DNA of 41,784 bases from Pseudonocardia bannensis (GCF_012911875.1 NZ_JAAXKZ010000044.1:1-41784), one strand, 5' to 3'; numbered from the stretch's first letter, positions 25,668 through 35,736 are shown. Numbers and translations: made by a program. Notes: generated by a model not told the origin, from the letters alone.

Positions 25668-26807
25668 GTGAGTGCCAGGCTCCCGCCGTCCGGCCGGCGG
25701 CGCCTGCGCGCCGGGCTGCAGAGGCGGACCCGCCGGTTGGGGATGTCGGCGCTGCCGATCCTGCAGTGCGCCCTCGCCGCCGGGATCTCCTGGTGGGTGG
25801 CGCACGACCTGGTCGGGCACGAGCGGCCCTTCTTCGCCCCGATCGCCGCGGTGATCAGCCTCGGGGTGTCGCTCGGGCAGCGGCTGCGCCGGGTGGTCGA
25901 GCTGGTCGTCGGGGTCAGCGTCGGGATCCTGGTCGGTGACCTGCTCATCTCCCAGATCGGCAGCGGCGCCTGGCAGCTCGTGATCGTGGTCGCGCTGGCC
26001 ATGGCCGTGGCGGTGTTCGCCGACGGCGGGGCGCTGTTCGTCGCCCAGGCGGGGTCGTCCGCGGTCCTGGTCGCGACGCTGCTGCCGCCCGGGGAGACCG
26101 GTGGCGTGGACCGCTGGGTGGATGCGCTGATCGGCGGCGGGATCGGTCTGCTCGTGGCAGCGGTGCTGCCGTCGGACCCGGTCGGCCCGGTGCGCCGCGA
26201 GGCCCGCGCGGTCCTCGACGAGCTGGCCGCGGTCCTGTCCGGGACCGCGGAAGCGCTGCGCGACCGCGACGTCGAGGCGGCGGGCCGGGCGCTGCGCCGC
26301 GCCCGGCGGAGCCAGCCGCTGATCGACAGCCTGCGGGCGGCCCTGAGGTCGGGCCGGGAGGTCACCACGGTGGCGCCGATGCACCGGCCGCGGCGCCGCA
26401 CGATGGGCCGGTACGCCGAGCTCGTCGACCGGGCCGACTACGCGATGCGCAACGCCCGGGTGCTCGCCCGTCGCGCGTACACCGCCCTCGGCGACGACGA
26501 GCCGGCCGCCAACGCGCTGCCCGACGCGATCTCATCGCTCGCGAGGGCGGTCGGCCGGCTGGGCGACGAACTGGGGGCCGAGGGCGACCGGACCCGCGCC
26601 CGCGAACCCGTGCTCGACGCGGTCCACGACTCCCCGGTGCTGTCCGACGCGACCGCGGCCCGGCTCGGGCCGTCCGAACAGGTCATGGCGGCCCAGGCCC
26701 GCTCCATCGCCCTGGACCTCCTGCAGGCCACCGGCATGCCCCGCGACGAAGCCCTCCAGGCCCTCCGCGCCGACCCGAACCCGCCCGACCGCGTCGTGGA
26801 GTCCTGA
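25668..26807 (+). CDS. FUSC/ArAE-type membrane protein
   Basis: A 379-residue inner-membrane protein with about six hydrophobic helices in residues 25-165 (ALPILQCALAAGISWWVAHD, VVGVSVGILVGDLLI, LVIVVALAMAVAVFADGG, ALIGGGIGLLVAAVLP), the pattern of the FUSC or aromatic-acid exporter superfamily, then a long cytosolic helical region (about 175-370). The substrate is unknown. The gene follows DUF3151 by 18 nt. Its last codons are partly repeated downstream at 26831-26852. Confidence 0.88.
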   Translation: MSARLPPSGRRRLRAGLQRRTRRLGMSALPILQCALAAGISWWVAHDLVGHERPFFAPIAAVISLGVSLGQRLRRVVELVVGVSVGILVGDLLISQIGSGAWQLVIVVALAMAVAVFADGGALFVAQAGSSAVLVATLLPPGETGGVDRWVDALIGGGIGLLVAAVLPSDPVGPVRREARAVLDELAAVLSGTAEALRDRDVEAAGRALRRARRSQPLIDSLRAALRSGREVTTVAPMHRPRRRTMGRYAELVDRADYAMRNARVLARRAYTALGDDEPAANALPDAISSLARAVGRLGDELGAEGDRTRAREPVLDAVHDSPVLSDATAARLGPSEQVMAAQARSIALDLLQATGMPRDEALQALRADPNPPDRVVES

Positions 26808-26852
26808 CGCGCTGCCAGCGGGCCCGGAAGCGCGTTGTGGAGCCTTGACGCG
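26790..26852. repeat. Duplicated 22-bp segment at the FUSC gene end
   Basis: A 22-bp segment at 26790-26811 that includes the stop codon and begins CGCGTCGTGGAGTCCTGAC is repeated at 26831-26852 with three transitions. The sequences are unrelated to the CGCGAGTC arrays, but the pattern, a copied gene end, resembles the clpB tail duplication. Confidence 0.65.
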
Positions 26853-26863
26853 CCGGCGGTGGG

Positions 26864-28498
26864 TCACGCGGGGTGGCCGTTGTGGAGTCGCAGTTCCCGG
26901 CCGGGCCAGCGGTGGCGTAGCCAGCGGTCGTGGCTGGCCACCACGATCGCCCCGGCGGACGTCCGCAGCGCCTCCTCCAGCTCCTCGGCGAGCACGGGCG
27001 AGAGGTGGTTGGTCGGTTCGTCGAGCAGCAGCAGGTGCGGGGCGTCCGCGACGAGCAGGGCGAGCGCGAGCCGGCGGCGCTGACCGACCGACAGCTCGCC
27101 GACCGGGCGACCGGTGTCGCGCGGGGCGAGCAACCCGAGCGAGGCCAGCGGGATCCGCTCGGCGCGCTCGGCGCCGAGGTGGGTCGCGTAGACGTCCTGG
27201 GCGGTACGACCCGGCCGGTGGAACACCACGTCCTGGGCCAGCAGCCCGGCTCGCAGGCCGCGGCGCCGCCGCACCTCGCCGGCCGCCGGGGTCAGCTCGC
27301 CGGCCAGTACCGCCAGCAGCGTCGACTTCCCGGCCCCGTTCGCTCCGGTGACGAGCAACCGGTCGGCGGCGGCCACGTCGAGCCGGTCGAGCGCCAGCCG
27401 GGCCGGCACCCGGACCCCGGTCAATGCCACCGCGGGGCCGTCACCGTCGGCCGCGCCGGCGGGCACCGGCGCCCGGAAGCGCAGCGGCTCGGGTGGGCGG
27501 CGGACCTGCTCACGAGTGAGCGAGTCGAGCCGCTGCGCGGCATTGCGGACGCGTCGGGAGACCTGTGACTGGACCCGGCCACCGAGGAAGTCGTAACCCA
27601 TCTTGTCGTTGTCCCGCGGCCCCCGGCCGGGGGCGACCCGCCGGGAGGTGATCGCCACCGCGTGCCGGAGCGCGGCGAGCTCGTCCTGCTCGCGGGCGTA
27701 GCGCTGCTGCCAGCGAGCCCGCGCGGCGCGCCGGGCGGCCAGGTAGTCGGTGTAGGTGCCGCCGTAGCGGGTCGGGCCGTCGAGCGCGGGATCCAGGTCG
27801 ACGACGTCGGTGCACACCGCGTCCAGGAACGCGCGGTCGTGGCTCGCCACGACCACCACCCCGGGCAGCCTGCGCAGCTCCCGCTCGAGGAAGCCCGCGG
27901 CGTCGTCGTCGAGGTGGTTGGTGGGTTCGTCGAGCAGCAGCGCGGCGGGGCGGCGCAGCAGCTGGGCGGCGAGCGCCAGCCGGCTGCGCTGCCCCCCGGA
28001 GAGGGTCTCCAGCCGGCGGGTGCGCGCGACCCCGGCGAGACCGAGGCCGGCGAGGACCAGCTCGGCCCGGCGGTCGGCGTCCCACGCGTCGTGGCCCTGG
28101 GCCCACTCGAGACGCTCGCCGTACGCGGCGAGCAGGTCCGGGTCGTCGGGTCGGGCGGCCAGCGCGGTGGCCAACCGGTCGAGTTCACGGACCGCGTCGC
28201 GGGTCTCGCGCAGCGCGTCGTCGAGCACTGCGGCGACCGTGCGGTCACCGGCGAACGGCAACTCCTGGTGGCCGAACCCGAGCCCGTCCGGCCTGGTGAC
28301 GGTGCCCGCGTCGGGTTCCTCGACGCCGGCCAGCAGCCGCAGCAGAGTCGACTTGCCGGCGCCGTTCTCACCGATCAGGCCGATCCGGCGCCCGGGCACG
28401 GCGGTCAGCGAGACACCGTCGAGGACACGGCGGTCGCGGTAGACCTTGACCAGGTCACGCGCGATCAGCGCCGTGGACGGGCATGACAGGGACGACAA
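26864..28498 (-). CDS. ABC-F family ATPase, possible ribosome protection
   Basis: A soluble twin-ATPase of 544 residues with no membrane segments. ABC1: Walker A GENGAGKST (about 43-51), signature LSGGQRSR and Walker B LLLDEPTNHLDD. ABC2: Walker A GANGAGKST, signature LSVGQRRR and LLLLDEPTNHLSP. The linker between the domains (ARRAARARWQQRYAREQDEL, then NDKMGYDFLGGRVQSQVSR) resembles macrolide/lincosamide-type ABC-F resistance proteins of antibiotic producers, but ABC-F proteins also act as housekeeping translation factors. The start is a TTG at 28498 with a weak ribosome site, so the N-terminus is less sure. Confidence 0.9.
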   Translation of the reverse strand: MSSLSCPSTALIARDLVKVYRDRRVLDGVSLTAVPGRRIGLIGENGAGKSTLLRLLAGVEEPDAGTVTRPDGLGFGHQELPFAGDRTVAAVLDDALRETRDAVRELDRLATALAARPDDPDLLAAYGERLEWAQGHDAWDADRRAELVLAGLGLAGVARTRRLETLSGGQRSRLALAAQLLRRPAALLLDEPTNHLDDDAAGFLERELRRLPGVVVVASHDRAFLDAVCTDVVDLDPALDGPTRYGGTYTDYLAARRAARARWQQRYAREQDELAALRHAVAITSRRVAPGRGPRDNDKMGYDFLGGRVQSQVSRRVRNAAQRLDSLTREQVRRPPEPLRFRAPVPAGAADGDGPAVALTGVRVPARLALDRLDVAAADRLLVTGANGAGKSTLLAVLAGELTPAAGEVRRRRGLRAGLLAQDVVFHRPGRTAQDVYATHLGAERAERIPLASLGLLAPRDTGRPVGELSVGQRRRLALALLVADAPHLLLLDEPTNHLSPVLAEELEEALRTSAGAIVVASHDRWLRHRWPGRELRLHNGHPA

Positions 28499-28762
28499 CG
28501 CGCACCACCGGAGGTCGGCAGGGCACCCGCCGGGCGACGGCCTCGGGCACGGGTGGGGGCGTGATCAGATCCGCATGACGGCGTGAGCATGGCGGGCGGC
28601 CGGGACCTACCGCAACCGAATTGTCCCCTGCCTGCCCGTCCGCGCCCGCGGTAACGCGCTCGACACCGGCCGGGTCCCGAACGGCATCACGGATCACACG
28701 CCATCCGCACCCGGCCGTGCCAGGCTGTGAACACCGTCTTTGCTCGGACCCGGAGGTGGCGC

Positions 28763-29437
28763 ATGCACCTGTTCATCAGGTGGTTCCTGGCCCCGCTCGT
28801 GCGATTGATCTACCGGCCGACCGTCCACGGCGCGGACCGCGTGCCGCGCACCGGGCCGGTGATCCTCGCCGCCAACCACCGTGCCGCCGTGGACACCGCT
28901 GTGATCCCGATCGTCACTCCGCGACCCGTGTCGTTCCTCGGCAAGGCCGAGTACTTCACCGGCACCGGGCTCAAGGGCCGGCTGGCGGCGCGGTTCCTGT
29001 CCGCCCTGGGGTACATCCCGGTCGACCGCGCCAACGCGAAGGCCGGGCTCGCCGCCTTGGACGCCGGGCGCGGCGTGCTGCAGGCGGGCGGCGTGTTCGG
29101 CATCTACCCGGAGGGCACGCGATCACTCGACGGGCGGTTGCACCGCGGGCACACCGGGGTCGCCGCCCTGGCGCTGGGGACGGGCGCCGTCGTGGTGCCC
29201 GTCGGGCTGGTCGGGACCGAGAAGGTCCAGCCGGTCGGGAAGCGGATCCCGCGCGTCGCCCCGGTGACGGTGCGATTCGGCGAGCCGCTGGACTTCTCCC
29301 GCTACGAGGGCCTGGAGAACTCCGCCGTGATCCGCCGGGCGGTCACCGACGAGATCATGGACGCCATCGCGCGGCTCACCGGGCAGGAGTACGTCGACCG
29401 GTACCACCGCCGCCCCGGCGAGGGTGCCGCTGCCTGA
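28763..29437 (+). CDS. 1-acylglycerol-3-phosphate acyltransferase (PlsC-like)
   Basis: A 224-residue membrane-associated acyltransferase of phospholipid synthesis or a related acylation. Motif I is NHRAAVD (NHxxxD, about 52-58), then FLGKAEYF, motif III YPEGTRS (about 113-119) and the P-containing motif VPVGLVGTEKV. The N-terminal hydrophobic segment (HLFIRWFLAPLVRLIY) anchors it. ATG 28763 has GGAGG 6 nt upstream and a -10-like CAGGCT at 28721-28726, which puts the earlier GTG at 28727 before the probable transcript start. Confidence 0.92.
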   Translation: MHLFIRWFLAPLVRLIYRPTVHGADRVPRTGPVILAANHRAAVDTAVIPIVTPRPVSFLGKAEYFTGTGLKGRLAARFLSALGYIPVDRANAKAGLAALDAGRGVLQAGGVFGIYPEGTRSLDGRLHRGHTGVAALALGTGAVVVPVGLVGTEKVQPVGKRIPRVAPVTVRFGEPLDFSRYEGLENSAVIRRAVTDEIMDAIARLTGQEYVDRYHRRPGEGAAA

Positions 29438-29449
29438 CGCGGTGTCAGG
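29433..29449. terminator. Short hairpin spanning both stop codons
   Basis: CCTGAC pairs with GTCAGG over the loop GCGGT, with the stop codons of the acyltransferase gene and of the opposing gene (29445) inside the arms. It is a small stem and may be only a weak bidirectional terminator. Confidence 0.45.
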
Positions 29450-30146
29450 GCCGGACCAGCCGCCAGTCGACCAGGTGCCGGTACCAGGTCCAGCGCGGCA
29501 CCGCCCGCGGGTGCTCCCGGCCGTCCACGACCGCCGTGGCCGACACGCAGCCCACCTGGACCGCCCGGCCGGTGGCCGCCCGCACCCCGCGACCGGCCTG
29601 CACGCGGATCCCGTCCGGCCCGGGGGTGACGACGAGGCGGCGCGCCCGCCCGCGGAGCACGAGGGAATTGTCACAGTAGGCCTCGCCCTGGAGCCCGCGG
29701 ATCTCGCCGCGACCCACCAGCACCCCGCCGGCGTCGTCGCGGATCAACGGGACCGGCGAGGCGGCGCCGTCGAGTGCGAGCGCCGCCGCGGCCGCCGGAT
29801 CGGTGGGCAAGCCCCACGCGGCCGCCGCGGCCGACGATCGGGAGGCGGGCAGGTACGCCACCTCGACCGTCTCCAGCCGCTCGGTCCGCAGCAGCCTGAG
29901 CAGCACCGCGCCCAGGTCGGCGTCCTGTCCGGCCACGATCAGCCGGCGTGGGAGGTGCTCGGCGAGCACCGGGTCGATGTCGGTGCGGCCCGGGTCCGGG
30001 GGTAGCTCGACGGCCGGCACATGAGCCAGTACGGCGGGCACCCGGGCGACCCGGGACGCGGGGCGGATACCGTGGAACGGGAAACGGCGCCTCGACCCGC
30101 CACCATGGCAGGTCAGCAGCACCACATCCGAATCGATCGAGCTCAC
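29445..30146 (-). CDS. Uncharacterised protein divergent from purA
   Basis: A 233-residue cytosolic protein, not a family I can name. It has VLLTCHGGGSRRRFPFHGI at the start, RRLIVAGQDADLGAVLLRLL, ASPVPLIRDDAGGVLVGRGEI and a region QGEAYCDNSLVLRGRARRL that vaguely recalls the beta-sandwich half of diacylglycerol kinases; the kinase GGDGT motif is absent, so kinase activity is doubtful. It diverges from purA across only 43 bp, as Rv0358 does from purA in M. tuberculosis. The GTG start lies beside the palindrome GGTTAACC (30153-30160). Confidence 0.8.
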   Translation of the reverse strand: MSSIDSDVVLLTCHGGGSRRRFPFHGIRPASRVARVPAVLAHVPAVELPPDPGRTDIDPVLAEHLPRRLIVAGQDADLGAVLLRLLRTERLETVEVAYLPASRSSAAAAAWGLPTDPAAAAALALDGAASPVPLIRDDAGGVLVGRGEIRGLQGEAYCDNSLVLRGRARRLVVTPGPDGIRVQAGRGVRAATGRAVQVGCVSATAVVDGREHPRAVPRWTWYRHLVDWRLVRP

Positions 30147-30150
30147 CTGA

Positions 30151-31470
<1,320 letters not shown>

Positions 31471-31478
31471 GCCCCCTG

Positions 31479-31521
31479 CCGCCGTGACCGCGGGCCGCTG
31501 ACCGGCCCGCGGTCACGGCGG
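31479..31521 (+). terminator. Strong terminator after purA
   Basis: The 19-nt arms 31479-31497 and 31503-31521 are exact reverse complements (CCGCCGTGACCGCGGGCCG on the left) with the 5-nt loop CTGAC. It begins 8 nt after the purA stop. The rest of the gap to 31770 holds a second hairpin for the opposite strand and no gene I can support. Confidence 0.93.
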
Positions 31522-31732
31522 TGCCGGCGAGCCGGGCGCCGGGTACCCCTCCGACCCGGCGCGCCGGCCCGCCGACGTCCTTCACCGGCGTGCGCCGCGT
31601 CCTCCTCGCGCGCCCGCATCCCCGCCGGGAGCACCTCTGCGGCGCCCCGTGAGCAGCGCGCCCCCCACGACCACGCCGCGCGATGACACGGCGGCCGTGC
31701 ACCGCCGCGACACCACGGGGGGAGGAGCGCGG

Positions 31733-31762
31733 CCCGCCCGGTCCTGATACGAGCCGGGCGGG
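31733..31762 (-). terminator. Terminator after marP
   Basis: CCCGCCCGG (31733-31741) pairs with CCGGGCGGG (31754-31762) across 12 nt. It starts 8 bp beyond the marP stop on the minus strand, at the right place to end the nth-tlpA-nudix-marP transcript. Confidence 0.65.
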
Positions 31763-31770
31763 TGGTCTGC

Positions 31771-32967
31771 TCAGGCTGCGCAGGAACCGGTGTCGACCCG
31801 GCGGGAGAGACCCTGCGATTCGGCCAGCGCGACGGCCACCTGATCGGCGGTGAGCACGAAGCCGGTCTCGGAGTCGTCCAGCGCAGCGCCGAACACCACA
31901 CCCACGACCTGACCGTCCGGGGAGATCATCGGCCCACCGGAGTTCCCGGAGCGCACGACTGCGCGCACGGTGTACACGTCACGGGTCACGGTGCCGCTGT
32001 CGTAGATGTCCGGGCCGCGCAGCTGGATCCGGTCCCGGACCTTGGCTGCGGTGGCCGTGTACGGGCCGTCGAGCGGGTAGCCCAGCACGATGGCGTCGTC
32101 GCCGACCTGCGCCGGGTTCGGCGCGAACTGCAGCGGCTCCGCCTGCAGGTCGGGCACGGCGAGCACCGCGACGTCGATCTCGGCGTCGTACGACACGACG
32201 GAGGCGCGCAGGTCCCGGGTCCGTCCGTTGCGACCCACCACCTCGACGCTGGTCTCCGACGTGCCGGCGACCACGTGGGCGTTCGTCATGACCCGCTGCG
32301 GGCCGATCACGAACCCGGTGCCCTCGAGCTGGCGGGAGCACGACGGCGCGCGTCCGCGGATCTTCAGCACGCTCCCGCGGACGTCCCGGACCACCGGGCT
32401 GTCCAGCAGTGCGGGGTCCGGCGGGCCGACCGCGGTGATCGGGGTCTGCGCGAACGGGCTGAGCACGTCGGGGAAGCCGGAGTTGTCGAGCAGTTGCCGA
32501 AGCTCCGCGGGCAGCTTGCGGGCTCCCGCAGGCATCATCGAGTCGACGGTCTGCAACACCTCGGAGCCGCGCACACTGGAGGCCAGCCCCGGAAAGCTGG
32601 CCGAGGCCAGCGGCAGCGCGACCAACCAGGCCGCGACCACCACCGTCGCGGCCTGCAGCACCGAACCGAGCGTGGAGTCGACCCGCAGGGAGCGCTCGCC
32701 GGTGATCCGGTCGCGGATCCGCCGACCGAAGAACACCCCGGTCGTCTCGCCGAGGGCCACCAGCAGCACGACGATGACGATGCTGACGATGATCCGGGTG
32801 CCGGGCGCCTGGATGTTCTCCACCAGCAGCGGTGCCAGCCGCACGCCGAGGATCGCCCCGCCCAGCACGCCGACGAACGACAGCAACGCGACCGCCATGC
32901 CGTGCCGCCAGCCGGAGACACCGGCGACCAGCGCGAGCAGGACGACGAGGACGTCCACCCAGCTCAT
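31771..32967 (-). CDS. marP: MarP-like membrane serine protease
   Basis: A 398-residue membrane protease. The N-terminal third is a CvpA-type four-helix domain (about 1-120), then a linker, then a chymotrypsin-fold domain facing outside (about 185-398). The triad is His231 (MTNAHVV), Asp265 (AEIDVAVLAV) and Ser343 (RSGNSGGPM); the Ser matches M. tuberculosis MarP numbering. Two Cys in the protease domain (CSRQLEGTGF and the C-terminal GSCAA) could form the disulfide known in MarP. In M. tuberculosis MarP is needed for acid resistance. It is the last gene of the operon, 24 nt after the Nudix gene. Confidence 0.96.
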   Translation of the reverse strand: MSWVDVLVVLLALVAGVSGWRHGMAVALLSFVGVLGGAILGVRLAPLLVENIQAPGTRIIVSIVIVVLLVALGETTGVFFGRRIRDRITGERSLRVDSTLGSVLQAATVVVAAWLVALPLASASFPGLASSVRGSEVLQTVDSMMPAGARKLPAELRQLLDNSGFPDVLSPFAQTPITAVGPPDPALLDSPVVRDVRGSVLKIRGRAPSCSRQLEGTGFVIGPQRVMTNAHVVAGTSETSVEVVGRNGRTRDLRASVVSYDAEIDVAVLAVPDLQAEPLQFAPNPAQVGDDAIVLGYPLDGPYTATAAKVRDRIQLRGPDIYDSGTVTRDVYTVRAVVRSGNSGGPMISPDGQVVGVVFGAALDDSETGFVLTADQVAVALAESQGLSRRVDTGSCAA

Positions 32968-32991
32968 GATCTGCTCACGCGGAGACCGCCG

Positions 32992-33681
32992 TCATCTTCC
33001 TGCGACCTCCTGCCTCGCGGCCCGGGCCGCGGACCACGCCGTGCCCAGATCGTCGACCCGGGACCTGTCCCAGGGCCGTTCCCATCCACCCAGATGCAAC
33101 AGCGCGGACAATAGGCCCCCGGTGAAACCCCACACCAGCAGACCCGCCACGCTGAACGCGGGCCCGATGTAGCCGGAGGGATGACTCACCTGCAACCGGT
33201 TGGCGGGATCGGCCAGCGCCGCGACCGGAACCCGCACGACCCGGGCCGTTTCGCCAGGATCCACCGCCCGTACCGGGACCGGCCGCTCCCAGTGCGCCAG
33301 CACCGGGGTGACCACGAAGCCCGACGGCGGGATGAACAGCTCCGGCAGCAGCGTCAGCGGGACCACACCCGACGGGTCCAGCCCGGTCTCCTCCTCCGCC
33401 TCGCGCAGTGCGGCCGCGAGCGGGCCCGCGTCGGTCCGGTCGATGCCCCCGCCGGGGAAGGAGACCTGGCCCGCGTGGTTGCGCAGCGCGGCCGCCCGCT
33501 CCATGAGCAGCACGTCGGGGCCGTCCGGACCCTCGCCGAACAGCATGAGCACAGCGGCGCGGCGGCCGCCGGCGGGCGGGGGGATCCGGTGCCGGCTCAG
33601 GGTGGCCGCGTCGACGCCCTCCACGCCGTCCAGCAGCGGCTGCATCCAGCCGGGCGCCCGATCGGGTGCGAGACCGGTCAC
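32992..33681 (-). CDS. Nudix hydrolase, CoA pyrophosphatase type
   Basis: A 229-residue Nudix enzyme with the CoA-type pattern: RRAAVLMLFG, then LLMERAAALRNHAGQVSFPGG and the Nudix box core LREAEEETGL. It would split CoA or its derivatives to 3',5'-ADP and acyl-phosphopantetheine, as in the NudL family. The GTG start overlaps the tlpA stop in GTGA, showing coupled translation. It corresponds in position to Rv3672c next to marP. A frame open from 34557 runs through tlpA and is not real. Confidence 0.93.
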   Translation of the reverse strand: MTGLAPDRAPGWMQPLLDGVEGVDAATLSRHRIPPPAGGRRAAVLMLFGEGPDGPDVLLMERAAALRNHAGQVSFPGGGIDRTDAGPLAAALREAEEETGLDPSGVVPLTLLPELFIPPSGFVVTPVLAHWERPVPVRAVDPGETARVVRVPVAALADPANRLQVSHPSGYIGPAFSVAGLLVWGFTGGLLSALLHLGGWERPWDRSRVDDLGTAWSAARAARQEVAGR

Positions 33682-34364
33682 CGGGCGGCTCCCGGGCCGA
33701 GGCGGGCGACGGCGGCCGCGACGTCGTCGGCCGAGCGGAACGGCACCGGTGGATCGACCATCGTGACGCTGCCGTCGGCCGCCACCAGGTAGCTCACCGG
33801 CAATGCCGGCGGCAGCGACAGGGCGGCGCGCAGCGCGTCGCCGGGGTCGGTGATCGAGGGCAGCCGCACGCCGAGATCGGCGAGCAGCCGCAGCGCGGAG
33901 CGCGGGTCGTCCCGGACGGCCACCCCGACGACGGGTATCGCACCCGGACGGGCGGCGTACTCGGCGAGCACCGGGAGTTCGGCCCGGCACGGCTCGCACC
34001 AGGAGGCCCACACGTTGAGCAGCGCCGGTCGGCCGGCGAGCGCTGCGCCCAGGTCGACGGTGCCCGCGGCGCCGAGGCACGGCACGGTCACCCCGGCGAG
34101 CGGGCCGCCGGCCGGGCCCGTCCCCGTCGGGCACGGCTCGAGCGCTGCCGCCGCCCGCAGCGGGGCGAGTTCGGAGTCGCCGACGGGGACCACGGCTGTC
34201 GGTGCCGGGGCCGTCGACGAACCGGACCCGCCGCCCGGCCACAGCGCGACCACGGCCACGACGGCGAGCAGCACCACCACGACCGTGGTGACGATCTCGG
34301 AGCGGGACGCGCGCAACCGACCCACCCGCGAGGCTGTGCGGGCGGGACCACCGCCCGCGCTCAC
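33678..34364 (-). CDS. TlpA-like membrane-anchored thioredoxin
   Basis: A 228-residue extracytoplasmic thiol oxidoreductase: one N-terminal membrane helix (about 20-40, [19 protein letters not shown]), then a disordered linker and a thioredoxin fold with the redox motif [15 protein letters not shown] and a cis-Pro loop ALPVSYLV. Cys also occurs in LEPCPTG and TVPCLG, so another disulfide is likely. The start GTG 34364 overlaps the nth stop and its own stop overlaps the Nudix gene. In M. tuberculosis this place is Rv3673c. Role in redox protein maturation alongside MarP is inference. Confidence 0.94.
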   Translation of the reverse strand: MSAGGGPARTASRVGRLRASRSEIVTTVVVVLLAVVAVVALWPGGGSGSSTAPAPTAVVPVGDSELAPLRAAAALEPCPTGTGPAGGPLAGVTVPCLGAAGTVDLGAALAGRPALLNVWASWCEPCRAELPVLAEYAARPGAIPVVGVAVRDDPRSALRLLADLGVRLPSITDPGDALRAALSLPPALPVSYLVAADGSVTMVDPPVPFRSADDVAAAVARLGPGAAR

Positions 34365-35170
34365 GCGGCTCCGCCCGACCCCTCGGCCGGAGCCGGGTCG
34401 AAGCCGGCCAACGCCAGCAGGTGTGGCGCCTCCGGGCCCTTGACCAGGGCGGCGGCCTGGGCCGGATCGGTGGGGCCGGTGCCGAAGGCCGGGCAGTCGA
34501 GGGCCAGGGTGCACACCCCGCAGGCCGGTTTGCGGGCGTGGCACACCCGCCGGCCATGGAAGATCACGTGGTGCGAGACGATCGTCCAGTCCCGCTTCGG
34601 GACCAGCTCGCCGACCGCGTGCTCGATCTTGACCGGGTCCTCCTCGCCGGTCCACCCCCAGCGACGGACCAGCCGGCCGAAGTGGGTGTCGACGGTGATG
34701 CCGGGGATGCCGAACGCGTTGCCGAGGATCACGTTCGCGGTCTTGCGGCCGATGCCGGGCAGCTTCACCAGCTCGTCGAGGGTCGCCGGCAGCACGCCGT
34801 CGTGCCGCTCGACGACCGCCGCGCCCAGGCCGATCAGCGAGGCGGCCTTGTTCCGGAAGAAGCCGGTCGGCCGGATGAGCTCCTCGAGTTCGGTCCGGTC
34901 GGCGCGGGCGTAGTCGAGCGCCGTCGGATAGCGGGCGAACAGCGCCGGGGTGACCTCGTTGACCCGCTTGTCCGTGCACTGCGCGGACAGGATGGTGGCG
35001 ACGGCCAGCTCGAGCGGCGTGGTGAAGTCGAGCTCGCAGTGTGCGTCGGGGTAGGCGGCGGCCAGGGCGCGGAGCGTGCGCCCGACGCGGCGGGCGCGAC
35101 CCAGGCTGCTCTCCCCGGCGGCGACCCGGGCGGCCAGCTTGGCCGCGCTGCGCCGGGTGGGGGTACTCAC
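34361..35170 (-). CDS. nth: Endonuclease III (DNA glycosylase/AP lyase)
   Basis: Base-excision repair enzyme that removes oxidised pyrimidines and nicks AP sites. The 269-residue product has the HhH motif with catalytic Lys ([10 protein letters not shown]), the catalytic Asp in VDTHFGRL, and a [4Fe-4S] loop C-X6-C-X2-C-X5-C ([17 protein letters not shown], near the C-terminus at about 205-222). The start is GTG 35170; the frame to 35302 is Pro/Gly-rich and unlike the family. First gene of the nth-tlpA-nudix-marP operon, and divergent from the small membrane gene before crp. Confidence 0.96.
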   Translation of the reverse strand: MSTPTRRSAAKLAARVAAGESSLGRARRVGRTLRALAAAYPDAHCELDFTTPLELAVATILSAQCTDKRVNEVTPALFARYPTALDYARADRTELEELIRPTGFFRNKAASLIGLGAAVVERHDGVLPATLDELVKLPGIGRKTANVILGNAFGIPGITVDTHFGRLVRRWGWTGEEDPVKIEHAVGELVPKRDWTIVSHHVIFHGRRVCHARKPACGVCTLALDCPAFGTGPTDPAQAAALVKGPEAPHLLALAGFDPAPAEGSGGAA

Positions 35171-35352
35171 GGGCACGAGGGTACGGGCACGCGGGGCGGT
35201 ACCCGACGTGACCGGGCCGCCGGCGAACCGCCCGGCCGGGCACGGAGCCGGACAGACCGGTCCTGCGCGGGTCACGAATCGGTATCGCCCACGGCGGTTC
35301 ACGCACCCCCGCCGCCTGGCCCCGGCCGCGATGCGGAATCATTTCTCCCGAC

Positions 35353-35607
35353 ATGACTGCATGGTTGTCCGTCCTCGTGCCGCTGTTGGTGATGTTCTTC
35401 GCGCTCGGTATGGAGCGCGTCGAATCCCGGCTGCGGGAGGCCACCGTCCGTCAGGAAGAGCTCGACGAGCTGCTCGAGCAGCCGCGGCCCGACGAGGTGC
35501 GTGCGCTGTTCCGGCAGGGCACCAGTCGGGCGCTGGAGCTGTTCCGGTTGCGGAGCCGGGGGGCGGGTACCCGGCGCGCGGCGAGAAGGAGCAAGGTCTC
35601 CCCGTAG
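35353..35607 (+). CDS. Small single-pass membrane protein upstream of crp
   Basis: An 84-residue protein with one N-terminal membrane helix (about 4-20, WLSVLVPLLVMFFALGM), an amphipathic Glu/Arg-rich helix (ERVESRLREATVRQEELDEL) and a basic tail. I know no family. Its place between nth and crp corresponds to M. tuberculosis Rv3675, also a small membrane protein, so it is likely a real, conserved gene. There is no clear ribosome site before ATG 35353. The gap 35171-35352 otherwise holds nothing I can assign. Confidence 0.75.
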   Translation: MTAWLSVLVPLLVMFFALGMERVESRLREATVRQEELDELLEQPRPDEVRALFRQGTSRALELFRLRSRGAGTRRAARRSKVSP

Positions 35608-35730
35608 GCAGCTGGAAGGTCGGCGACAACGGACCGGGGGCCCGGACCTCCAACCGCTGGTCACGATCGTGTCGCCCTGATCGGGCGGACCTTGAGGACG
35701 GCGTCTCGTCGTGGTGTGGGGCCGACCCCC

Positions 35731-35736
35731 TAGACT
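35731..35736 (+). promoter_or_regulatory. -10-like TAGACT upstream of crp
   Basis: TAGACT fits TANNNT and would start transcription near 35743, giving a 48-nt leader to GTG 35791. No good -35 is seen. The spacing favours the GTG start over the in-frame ATG 35746, which would begin 3 nt into the transcript. Confidence 0.45.

Noticed and set aside
32992..34557. 521-codon ORF that includes the CoA-type Nudix gene
   Set aside because: Upstream of GTG 33681 it runs out of frame through tlpA and nth; only the last 229 codons match a family.
35662..35671. CACGATCGTG palindrome before crp as a Crp autoregulatory site
   Set aside because: Lacks the TGTGA-N6-TCACA layout of Crp sites; a 10-bp palindrome is expected by chance in this sequence.
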